The notes under the pieces are model-generated. The model saw only the letters and a program-made list of their open reading frames with translations, ran no database searches and was not told the DNA's origin. This document shows, piece after piece, positions 1-5,770 of a stretch of 11,555 nucleotides of DNA. How positions within the stretch are numbered: position 1 is the stretch's first letter; the number at the start of each line of letters is the position of its first letter. Source of the DNA: Prevotellaceae bacterium. GTDB taxonomy: Bacteria > Bacteroidota > Bacteroidia > Bacteroidales > UBA932. The position numbers were made by a program, and so were the translations under genes. The stretch is from NCBI GenBank assembly GCA_031279735.1, contig JAITHX010000114.1, positions 1-11,555 of the forward strand, given 5' to 3'.

Positions 1-120
1 GGCGAAGCCTTCGTGTTTCTTCGCGCCTTCTTCGTGTTTCTTCGTGTAATAAACATGCAACAAAAATATTATGACACGAAGAAACACGAAGAAGGCACGA
101 AGAAACACGAAGGCTTCGCC
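1..120. repeat. Near-perfect inverted repeat, 47-bp arms
   Basis: Arms at 1-47 and 74-120 are reverse complements with one mismatch (position 24 against 97), around a 26-bp AT-rich centre. The arms are themselves built of repeated CTTCGTGTTT-like units, so each arm is internally repetitive. It sits at the window edge, so the element may extend further upstream. Transcribed, it would form a very long hairpin; as DNA it could extrude a cruciform. I see no transposase and no clear target-site duplication. It resembles a MITE-like or REP-like intergenic element, but the family is not recognised. Confidence 0.9.
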
Positions 121-273
121 GGTTATTGGGGATATGGGGTATCGCTGTCGCTGGTTGTTGTCAGTCGGGGCTGGTCGATTTCGGTCGTCCGAAAACGTCC
201 AGACCCGACTGAACCGACCCAACCCCAACCTCAACCGACGACGGCTATATTTTTTGTCTGAACCGGGATTTTC
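121..273. other. Gene-free stretch with a small inverted repeat
   Basis: No credible coding region. TCAGTCGGG (161-169) is repeated in inverse orientation as CCCGACTGA (204-212). The stretch around 210-240 is a C/A-rich run of CCAAC-like units. The GTCGATTTC motif seen here recurs in the next island element at 440-513, which suggests related decayed repeats. Nothing else is supported. Confidence 0.5.
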
Positions 274-352
274 ATAAGATTTGCAGGATTCTGCACCCGT
301 AAACAGTCGTGTCTGTCCGATGCCTGCCGCCGCAGAATCCCGCAAATCTTTT
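274..352. repeat. Inverted repeat, 21-bp arms
   Basis: Arms 274-294 and 332-352 are reverse complements with two mismatches, separated by 37 bp. The arms contain GATTTGC and GGATTCTGC. It is the second clear hairpin in the 5' island and differs in sequence from its neighbours. Confidence 0.8.
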
Positions 353-362
353 GAATCTTATT

Positions 363-574
363 TATACTTCCGTCGCGTTAAAATCGCGAGTTGAAAATAG
401 AAAACGCGGCATGGAGACGCGGCATGGCGCGTCTTTGCGGCGGCTTCGGTTCTGTCGATTTCTGTCGATTTCAGTCGACCGAAGTCGACAGAAATCGACC
501 GAACCGAAGCCGCGCCTGCCCGCTATACTTCCGTCGCGTTAAAATCGTGAGTTGAAAATAGAAAGCGCGGCATG
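363..574 (+). repeat. Direct repeat pair, about 50 bp, 161 bp apart
   Basis: The segment at 363-413 recurs at 524-574 in the same orientation with only a few differences. Each copy begins TATACTTCCGTCGCG and runs into CGCGGCATG. The inverted repeat at 440-513 lies between the two copies. After the second copy, a 13-bp unit GAGACGCGGCATT is repeated about three times (587-611). This looks like local duplication of an intergenic element. Confidence 0.85.
440..513. repeat. Inverted repeat, 29-bp arms
   Basis: Arms 440-468 and 485-513 are reverse complements with one mismatch, separated by 16 bp. A 10-bp unit CTGTCGATTT is tandemly repeated inside the left arm. The element sits between the two direct repeats at 363 and 524. 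Confidence 0.88.
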
Positions 575-598
575 AAAGCGCGGCATTGAGACGCGGCA

Positions 599-710
599 TT
601 GAGACGCGGCATGCCACGTTTCTACAAACGACATAACCACAGTATATATGCCATATCTCTGCTATTCGGTGCGCCCGCTGTTTGTAGAGACGTGGCATGC
701 TGCGTCTCAA
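599..710. repeat. Inverted repeat, 31-bp arms
   Basis: Arms 599-629 and 680-710 are reverse complements with two mismatches, around a 50-bp centre. The arms contain GACGCGGCATGCCACG and end in CTACAAAC. GGCATGCC-type hairpins are frequent intergenic repeats in several bacterial phyla; assignment to a named family is not possible here. Confidence 0.88.
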
Positions 711-714
711 AAAT

Positions 715-837
715 CTTCGCAAAGGACGCGAAGCCCTTGCGCCCTTTGCGAAGCCTTTGTACCCCCTGCGTTACAAAAAACACCGCAACGCGGTAAAAAA
801 ACACGCAAACTTTTTCCACGCAATTTCCGGTAGAACC
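715..837 (+). repeat. Repeat family R, copy 1
   Basis: This segment runs from CTTCGCAAAGGACGCGAAG through a GCGCCCTTTGCG block and an ACCGCAACGCGGT hairpin to GGTAGAACC at 829-837. The same ordered blocks recur in inverse orientation at 5384-5495 and in the same orientation at about 5540-5743. Sharing of the whole block order over more than 100 bp shows that it is one dispersed element and not chance low complexity. No coding capacity is convincing. Confidence 0.85.
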
Positions 838-838
838 T

Positions 839-939
839 GAATTATAAATTATGAATTACGAATTGCCTGACGGAAAGTCGGGCGGTTCATAATTCTACCT
901 GCGTCCGTCAGGCAATTCATAATTCATAATTTATAATTC
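839..939. repeat. AT-rich inverted repeat, 35-bp arms, upstream of kduI
   Basis: Arms 839-873 and 905-939 are reverse complements with one mismatch and end in CCTGACGG at the centre. The outer part of each arm has a 7-bp period (ATTATGA-like units). It starts one base after repeat family R and ends about 14 bp before the presumed -33 region of kduI, so it lies just outside the promoter. Confidence 0.9.
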
Positions 940-976
940 ATAATTAATTAAAGTTCGTAATTGACGATTATTTGTT

Positions 977-984
977 TACTTTTG
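977..984 (+). promoter_or_regulatory. Predicted -7 element for kduI
   Basis: TACTTTTG matches the Bacteroidota -7 consensus TAnnTTTG. A -33 element is weak (only GTTCG near 953-957 at about the right distance). Predicted transcription start is near 991, giving a leader of about 14 nt before the ATG at 1005. Confidence 0.6.
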
Positions 985-1004
985 CGCGAATTTTTAGCAT
1001 TGTA

Positions 1005-1847
1005 ATGAAGACAACAATAACTGAAAGATGGGGCACGCACCCCGACGATGTAAGGACTTACGACACATCGCGACTGAGAAAGGAGTTTCTGGTCGAAAAA
1101 CTTTTCGCGCCCGACGAAATAATTATGCTTTATTCGCATAACGACAGGCTGATTATCGGCGGCGCGGCGCCCGTTGCCGAGAATCTGCCGCTTGAGGCTC
1201 CGGCGCAAATTCGCTCCGAATTTTTTTGCGAACGCCGCGAACTCGGCATCGTGTGTATTGAAGGCGAAGGTTTTGTGACTATCGACGGGCAGCGTTACGA
1301 TATGGACTATCGCGAAGCTCTCTACGCGGGGCGCGGGGCGCGGGAAGTGGTTTTCGGATCGAGGAATCCTTCTTGTGGCGCTCTGTTTTATTTTGCTTCC
1401 GCTCCGGCTCACGCGGCGTATCCTTCGCTCAAAATCACCGCCGACATGCGGAGAACTCGCAGTCTCGGCGCGCGGGACACAAGCAACGAGCGAACTCTCA
1501 ATCAGCTTATCCTCCACGAGATTCTTCCCTGCTGTCAGTTGCAGATGGGGCTTACCGAACTCCAGCCCGGCAGCGTGTGGAACACTATGCCTCCGCACAC
1601 TCACTCGCGACGCATGGAGGCATATTTCTATTTCCGCGTGCCGGTTTCGCAAACAGTGTGTCATTTCATGGGCGAACCGAACGAGACTCGACATGTCTTT
1701 ATGGGCGACAAGCAGGCTATCGTCTCGCCGTCGTGGTCGATACACTGCGCCGCCGGAACCAGCAACTATTCGTTTATCTGGGCAATGTGCGGAGAAAATC
1801 TCGATTACGACGATATGGATGTTTTTTCACCGGATAAACTTAGATAA
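1005..1847 (+). CDS. kduI: 5-keto-4-deoxyuronate isomerase (4-deoxy-L-threo-5-hexosulose-uronate ketol-isomerase)
   Basis: KduI converts 5-keto-4-deoxyuronate, produced when unsaturated uronic acids from pectin-type polymers open, to 2,5-diketo-3-deoxygluconate in the cytoplasm. The 280-residue product matches the usual family length of about 278-280. The cupin-type metal site is complete: H198-x-H200-x4-E205 (HTHSRRME), with a later histidine at H247 (SIHCAAGTSN), matching the four zinc ligands known for E. coli KduI. An in-frame upstream ATG at 972 would overlap the -7 element, so the start at 1005 (MKTTITERWG) is preferred. The next enzyme of the pathway, kduD, follows after 188 bp. The stop codon TAA (1845-1847) merges into a heptamer repeat array. 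Identification is firm. Confidence 0.96.
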   Translation: MKTTITERWGTHPDDVRTYDTSRLRKEFLVEKLFAPDEIIMLYSHNDRLIIGGAAPVAENLPLEAPAQIRSEFFCERRELGIVCIEGEGFVTIDGQRYDMDYREALYAGRGAREVVFGSRNPSCGALFYFASAPAHAAYPSLKITADMRRTRSLGARDTSNERTLNQLILHEILPCCQLQMGLTELQPGSVWNTMPPHTHSRRMEAYFYFRVPVSQTVCHFMGEPNETRHVFMGDKQAIVSPSWSIHCAAGTSNYSFIWAMCGENLDYDDMDVFSPDKLR

Positions 1848-1950
1848 TTATGAATTATGAATTATGAATTATGAATTGCCATGCGGAAAAAAGGAGAGAT
1901 TCACGGACATGGGGACAATTCATAATTCATAACTCATGATTCATAGTTCA
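1844..1950. repeat. AT-rich hairpin element between kduI and kduD
   Basis: TTATGAATTATGAATT (1862-1877) pairs perfectly with 1917-1932, and pairing continues outward imperfectly to about 1844 and 1950. A smaller hairpin, AGCAGATG/CATCTGTT (1952-1959 and 1968-1975), follows. The remaining spacer (1976-2035) is AT-rich and I see no TAnnTTTG motif in it, so kduD probably depends on read-through from kduI. Confidence 0.8.
1847..1874 (+). repeat. Heptamer array (ATTATGA)x4
   Basis: Four exact ATTATGA units, starting on the last base of the kduI stop codon. The array forms the outer part of the left arm of the hairpin element at 1844-1950. Confidence 0.9.
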
Positions 1951-2035
1951 TAGCAGATGTTATGCGGCATCTGTTCATAATTGAATCACGTTATCATTCA
2001 TTATTCATTATTTATAATTCATCATTCATTAAGAA

Positions 2036-2815
2036 ATGAACGTATTTTCACTTGAAGGGAAAACTGCTCTGATAACCGGAGCGTCCCGCGGAATAGGGTT
2101 CGGCATCGCGGAGGCGCTTGCCGGGGCTGGGGCGAAAATCGCCTACAATGTTTCTTCGCCGGAGTCGCTTCGCGAGGGCGAAACGGCTTATCGCGAAGCA
2201 GGAATAGAGGCGCAGGGCTATCTGTGCGATGTGACCGACGAAGCGGATGTGCGCGGCATGGTTGCCCGAATCGAAAGCACGCTCGGCGGCATAGACATAC
2301 TCGTCAACAATGCGGGCATAATCAAGCGCATTCCCGCGCTGGAGATGTCGGTCGAGGATTTCCGCCGCGTCATCGACGTGGATTTGACGGGCGCTTTCAT
2401 CGCCGCCAAAGCCGTTGCTTCGGGAATGATTGCGCGCGGCGGCGGCAAAATCATCAATATCTGCTCGATGATGAGCGAACTCGGACGCGAAACGGTCTCG
2501 GCTTACGCTTCGGCTAAGGGCGGACTGAAGATGCTGACCCGAAATCTCGCCTGCGAATGGGCGCAGTACAACATTCAGGTCAACGCCATCGGTCCGGGAT
2601 ATATCGCTACTCCGCAAACCGCTCCTCTTCGCGAAAACGGACATCCTTTCAACGACTATATAGTGTCCAAAACTCCGGCGGGACGCTGGGGCACTACCGA
2701 CGACCTGAAAGGCAGCGCCGTGTTTCTCGCTTCGTCGGCTTCGGATTTCGTCAACGGACATATTCTCTACGTTGACGGCGGAATACTCGCATACATTGGC
2801 AAACAACCGAAATGA
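2036..2815 (+). CDS. kduD: 2-dehydro-3-deoxy-D-gluconate 5-dehydrogenase (2-deoxy-D-gluconate 3-dehydrogenase), SDR family
   Basis: KduD reduces 2,5-diketo-3-deoxygluconate, the KduI product, to 2-keto-3-deoxygluconate using a nicotinamide cofactor. The 259-residue product is a classical short-chain dehydrogenase: nucleotide-binding TGASRGIG at 14-21, NNAG at 91-94, catalytic S144, and YASAK at 157-161 thirteen residues later. The C-terminal half (QVNAIGPGYIATPQT, then RWGTTDDLKG and NGHILYVDGG) is typical of KduD. Assignment within the SDR superfamily leans on these features together with adjacency to kduI. KdgK and KdgA, which would complete the route to pyruvate and glyceraldehyde-3-phosphate, are not in this window. 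The stop TGA (2813-2815) is one base from the next start, indicating translational coupling. Confidence 0.94.
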   Translation: MNVFSLEGKTALITGASRGIGFGIAEALAGAGAKIAYNVSSPESLREGETAYREAGIEAQGYLCDVTDEADVRGMVARIESTLGGIDILVNNAGIIKRIPALEMSVEDFRRVIDVDLTGAFIAAKAVASGMIARGGGKIINICSMMSELGRETVSAYASAKGGLKMLTRNLACEWAQYNIQVNAIGPGYIATPQTAPLRENGHPFNDYIVSKTPAGRWGTTDDLKGSAVFLASSASDFVNGHILYVDGGILAYIGKQPK

Positions 2816-2816
2816 G

Positions 2817-4004
2817 ATGCTCGCAGTGATTTTTAAGCTGTTCTCGAAACCGTTTTTTAAGCCGTTCTTTAAATCGTTCTTTAAGTTCTGCCTCGCGGCG
2901 GCTGTCGTTCTCGGCGCGAGTTGTTGCTCTACGAGGTCGCCGGAAATAATAGTGCGCAATACGAGCGATTTCGACAGAATCGGCGAGACGGTCGAAATAA
3001 ATCTGCGCGAACTTGATCCGGATTTTGTTTCCGGCGCTCGCATTCTCGCCGACGACAAGGGCGCGGAGATTCCCTATCAAGTTGTTGACGGAGGACGGAC
3101 GCTGATATTTCAGGTCAGCTTGCGGGCGCGTTCGTCGGCGGCGTATCGGTTCGGGAGAGGCGCGCCCGCTCCCGTGCCTGCGAAAACCCGCGCTCGTCAC
3201 GTGCCTGAACGCAAGGACGATTTCGCATGGGAAAACGATTTAGCCGCCTATCGCATGTACGGACCTGCGCTGGCGAAGGAGAATCCGAGCAACGGAGTGG
3301 ATTTGTGGCTGAAATGCACCGACAGTCTGATAGTGGATAAATTCTATGCCGACGAACTCGAACGCGGGCTTTCGTATCACGTGAACCGCGGCCTTGGACT
3401 CGACTGCTACGGCGTGGGACATACTCTTGGCGCCGGCGGCATCGCGCCCTACACTTCGCGACTTTGGATAGGCGACCATTACACGGGATACGAAATCAGG
3501 GAAAACGGACCGTTGCGCTCGGTGTTCGTCCTCGCCTACGATTCGGTTGAAATAGACGGACGGCGCTACCGGCAAACCGTTGAAACAACCTGCGACGCGG
3601 GCAGTCCGCTCAACAAAGCCATAGTGCGTTACGAAGGCTTGAAGGGTTCGTTTCGCCTTGCTGCCGGCATAGTTCTGCACAATGGAAAGGGCGTTCGCTT
3701 CTCCGATGCCGGCAACGGATTTGCGGCTTATGCCGAAGACGCCGTGTCCGACGCCGGCGTGCCGCAGGGCAGAAGCTACGCTGCCGTTTGCGCGCCTGCG
3801 GACGGAGCGCGCATTGTTGAGGAGGACAATCATTTGCTGCTTCTTGCGCCCTACGAAACAAACGAATATTTCACCTATTGGTTCGGCGGAGGATGGAGCA
3901 GGTGGAAATTCGCATCCGACGAGGACTGGTTCAAAGCCGTAGAGCTTTTTGCCCGCGCCCGCAAAATGCCTCTCGAAACGGAGTTGCGTCAAAAGCTAAA
4001 GTAA
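2817..4004 (+). CDS. DUF4861-like secreted lipoprotein of the uronate operon
   Basis: Function is unknown. The 395-residue product resembles the Bacteroidota DUF4861 family by its N-terminal IIVRNTSDFDR-x-GETVEI stretch (44-62) and a later DHYTGYEIRENGPLRSVF segment. The family is commonly found near pectin and other uronate-polymer genes, so a role in handling such oligosaccharides outside the cytoplasm is an inference. The start at 2817 is one base after kduD; an ATG at 2772 lies inside kduD and would spoil the signal peptide. Residues 7-22 are four KxF[FS] units encoded by a 12-bp tandem repeat, followed by a hydrophobic segment (about 24-35) and GASCC. C36 is the likely lipidated cysteine, although Gly at -3 is not a canonical lipobox residue. 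mraY follows after four bases. Confidence 0.8.
   Translation: MLAVIFKLFSKPFFKPFFKSFFKFCLAAAVVLGASCCSTRSPEIIVRNTSDFDRIGETVEINLRELDPDFVSGARILADDKGAEIPYQVVDGGRTLIFQVSLRARSSAAYRFGRGAPAPVPAKTRARHVPERKDDFAWENDLAAYRMYGPALAKENPSNGVDLWLKCTDSLIVDKFYADELERGLSYHVNRGLGLDCYGVGHTLGAGGIAPYTSRLWIGDHYTGYEIRENGPLRSVFVLAYDSVEIDGRRYRQTVETTCDAGSPLNKAIVRYEGLKGSFRLAAGIVLHNGKGVRFSDAGNGFAAYAEDAVSDAGVPQGRSYAAVCAPADGARIVEEDNHLLLLAPYETNEYFTYWFGGGWSRWKFASDEDWFKAVELFARARKMPLETELRQKLK
2835..2882 (+). repeat. 12-bp tandem repeat inside the signal peptide
   Basis: Four consecutive 12-bp units (2835, 2847, 2859, 2871) of the type AARYCGTTYTTT encode KLFS, KPFF, KPFF and KSFF. The last three differ from one another at only two or three positions. 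The unit is in frame, so copy-number change would lengthen or shorten the basic n-region without a frameshift. Confidence 0.85.
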
Positions 4005-4008
4005 GGAT

Positions 4009-5283
4009 ATGCTGTATCACATAGTAAGTTATTTAAGGCAGTTTTTCGACATTCCCGGAGCTGGGATGTTCAATTTCATTTCGTTTCGTGCCGGTCTCGC
4101 GATGATTTTCTCGCTGTCGTTCGCGCTGTTCGTGGGCAAGAAGATAATCGGCATGTTGCGGCGCAAGCAGATAGGCGACGAAATACGGGACTTGGGTCTC
4201 GAAGGTCAAATGCAGAAGAAGGGAACTCCCACTATGGGAGGGATCATCGTTCTGCTGTCAATACTGGTGCCGTCGCTTCTGTTTGCGCGGCTCGACAACG
4301 TGTATATGCTGCTGATGCTCACGTCAACCGTTTGGCTTGGGAGCATAGGCGCGCTCGACGACTACATCAAGGTGTTCAGGAAGAACAAGAAGGGTCTCAG
4401 CGGGAAGTTCAAAATCGCGGGACAGATAGGACTGGGCATCATCGTGGGCTGCACCCTGTATCTCAACGACGGAGTGGTTCTGCGCGAAAAGGTTCCTCCC
4501 GGAACATCAGGCTCTCAGCTTACCGTAGTCGGCAATCAGAAGATATGGACCAAGGAATCGAAATCGACCCTGACCACTATTCCGTTTCTGAAAAACAACG
4601 AGTTCGACTATGCGCAGCTGATGCCCTGCAACGGCAGGGCGAGAAACGCCGGAGGCTGGGTGATTTTCGTTCTTGCCACGATATTCATAATTACCGCCGT
4701 GTCGAACGGAGCGAATCTCACCGACGGGCTCGACGGACTGCTCACCGGCACGTCGATAATCATCGGCACCACGCTGGGCATATTCGCCTATCTGTCGGGC
4801 AACATCATCTACGCGGACTATCTCAACATCATGTACATTCCTTCGACCGGCGAACTCGTGGTGTTCATCTCGGCGTTCATCGGCGCGCTGGTGGGATTCT
4901 TGTGGTACAATTCGTATCCGGCGCAAGTGTTTATGGGCGACACGGGCAGTCTGGCGCTCGGAGGCATCATAGCGGTGTTCGCCATCATCATACGCAAGGA
5001 GTTGCTCATTCCCATACTGTGCGGCATCTTCCTCGTCGAGAGTCTTTCGGTGATAATTCAGGTTTACTGGTTCAAATTCACCCGCAGGCGGACAGGCGTC
5101 GGGAAACGTGTATTCAAAATGACGCCGTTCCACCATCATTTCCAGAAACGCGGCAACAACGGTATCGACGCTGTCATTCAGAAGCCGCTGCATCCTCTGC
5201 CCGAATCCAAGATAACGGTACGCTTCTGGATTATAGCCATTCTTCTTGCGGTGATTACGGTGGTTACGCTGAAAATACGGTAA
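4009..5283 (+). CDS. mraY: Phospho-N-acetylmuramoyl-pentapeptide-transferase
   Basis: MraY is the membrane enzyme that transfers phospho-MurNAc-pentapeptide to undecaprenyl phosphate, forming lipid I of peptidoglycan synthesis. The 424-residue polytopic protein has the family landmarks: KGTPTMGG at 71-78, the Asp pair DD at 117-118, NLTDGLDGL at 236-244, the catalytic-region FMGDTGSLALGG at 308-319 (D311), and the HHH motif at 375-377. It is longer than the 360-residue E. coli enzyme because of an insert at about 155-215, as is usual in Bacteroidota. AAGGA just before the ATG serves as a plausible ribosome site. The setting is odd: mraY normally lies between murE and murD in the dcw cluster, but here it follows the DUF4861 gene by four bases and is followed by repeats. 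The gene looks intact. Confidence 0.97.
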   Translation: MLYHIVSYLRQFFDIPGAGMFNFISFRAGLAMIFSLSFALFVGKKIIGMLRRKQIGDEIRDLGLEGQMQKKGTPTMGGIIVLLSILVPSLLFARLDNVYMLLMLTSTVWLGSIGALDDYIKVFRKNKKGLSGKFKIAGQIGLGIIVGCTLYLNDGVVLREKVPPGTSGSQLTVVGNQKIWTKESKSTLTTIPFLKNNEFDYAQLMPCNGRARNAGGWVIFVLATIFIITAVSNGANLTDGLDGLLTGTSIIIGTTLGIFAYLSGNIIYADYLNIMYIPSTGELVVFISAFIGALVGFLWYNSYPAQVFMGDTGSLALGGIIAVFAIIIRKELLIPILCGIFLVESLSVIIQVYWFKFTRRRTGVGKRVFKMTPFHHHFQKRGNNGIDAVIQKPLHPLPESKITVRFWIIAILLAVITVVTLKIR

Positions 5284-5290
5284 AGGGCTG

Positions 5291-5322
5291 GGGTATAGGG
5301 TATAGGGTATAGGGTATAGGGT
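5291..5322 (+). repeat. Heptamer array (GGGTATA)x4
   Basis: Four exact GGGTATA units followed by GGGT, beginning eight bases after the mraY stop codon. It shares its 7-bp period, but not its sequence, with the arrays at 1847 and 11336. Confidence 0.92.
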
Positions 5323-5368
5323 GCTTCGCCTGACGGGAGGGATTCTGTTTCCGTCTGTACCCATACCC
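5312..5368 (+). terminator. Possible stem-loop downstream of mraY
   Basis: GGGTATAGGGT at the end of the heptamer array can pair with TACCCATACCC (5358-5368) with one bulge, enclosing a nested GACGG/CCGTC stem (5332-5336 and 5351-5355). Only CTTATTCTAATTT follows, so the U-tract is poor. It could end or stabilise the operon transcript; this is weakly supported. Confidence 0.35.
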
Positions 5369-5383
5369 TTATTCTAATTTAGC

Positions 5384-5743
5384 GGTTCTACTGGGAATTG
5401 TGTGGAAAAAGTTTGCGTGTTTTTTCACCGCGTTGCGGTGTTTTTATAACGCAAGGGGCGCAAAGGGCGCAAGGGCTTCGCGTCCTTTGCGAAGGGCGCG
5501 CGGTTACGGGTCTTGAGGGCTTGACCCGCAGCCTCCGGCAACCTTGCGCAAAGGACGCGAAGCCTCTGCGCCCCTTGCGACGCCTTTGCGTCCCTTGCTT
5601 TATAAAAACACCGCGACGCGGTGAATAACCGCACAATCCCTTAATAAGGGAACAAGTGTGAATATATGCTGTCCGGAGGCTACTAAAGACACTTTGAAAA
5701 ATAAGGGTTTTTATGACTTTTCCACACAATTCACGGTAGAACC
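5384..5743. repeat. Large imperfect inverted element, repeat family R copies 2 and 3
   Basis: Terminal arms 5384-5409 and 5718-5743 match with two mismatches (GGTTCTAC at one end, GTAGAACC at the other). Inward, both halves carry the same block order: a CACCGCG..GCGGTG hairpin, TTTTTATAA, then GCAAGGG/GCGCAAAGG blocks and CTTCGCGTCCTTTGCG. The right half has about 88 extra bases (5630-5717), which include the perfect palindrome TCCCTTAATAAGGGA (5637-5651). The left half is an inverse copy of 715-837. No convincing coding region is present. Confidence 0.85.
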
Positions 5744-5745
5744 AT

Positions 5746-5770
5746 AAGTTATTTCTAACACATCCCTAAA
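5746..5770 (+). repeat. Short repeat TTATTTCTAACACATCC, copy A
   Basis: The 17-mer TTATTTCTAACACATCC lies at 5749-5765; it directly abuts the minus-strand stop codon (5766-5768) of the TonB-dependent receptor. Two more copies lie at 11173-11189 (inverse) and 11302-11318 (direct). Confidence 0.9.

Noticed and set aside
1..120. CRISPR-like repetition
   Set aside because: The repeats are inverted arms and short periodic units with no regular unique spacers and no cas genes.
13..833. Several short open frames in the 5' island
   Set aside because: They translate repeat sequence, overlap one another on both strands and show no conserved motif.
948..1745. Open frame of 265 codons antisense to kduI
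   Set aside because: It lies opposite a confidently identified gene, has no family-like motifs and is Arg/Ser/His-rich, as expected of the complement of a GC-rich coding frame.
2048..3058. Antisense open frame of 336 codons across kduD and the DUF4861-type gene
   Set aside because: It spans two real genes on the other strand, has skewed composition and begins with no plausible promoter; treated as a shadow.
4332..5312. Open frame of 326 codons overlapping mraY in another frame, and one of 285 codons antisense (4507-5364)
   Set aside because: Both are shadows of mraY: composition is His/Arg/Gln-rich, no domains are visible, and both run into the heptamer array.
5398..5729. Small proteins of about 70-110 residues in the second repeat island
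   Set aside because: The same peptide fragments arise from inverse copies of the repeat, showing that they come from the palindrome and not from coding selection.
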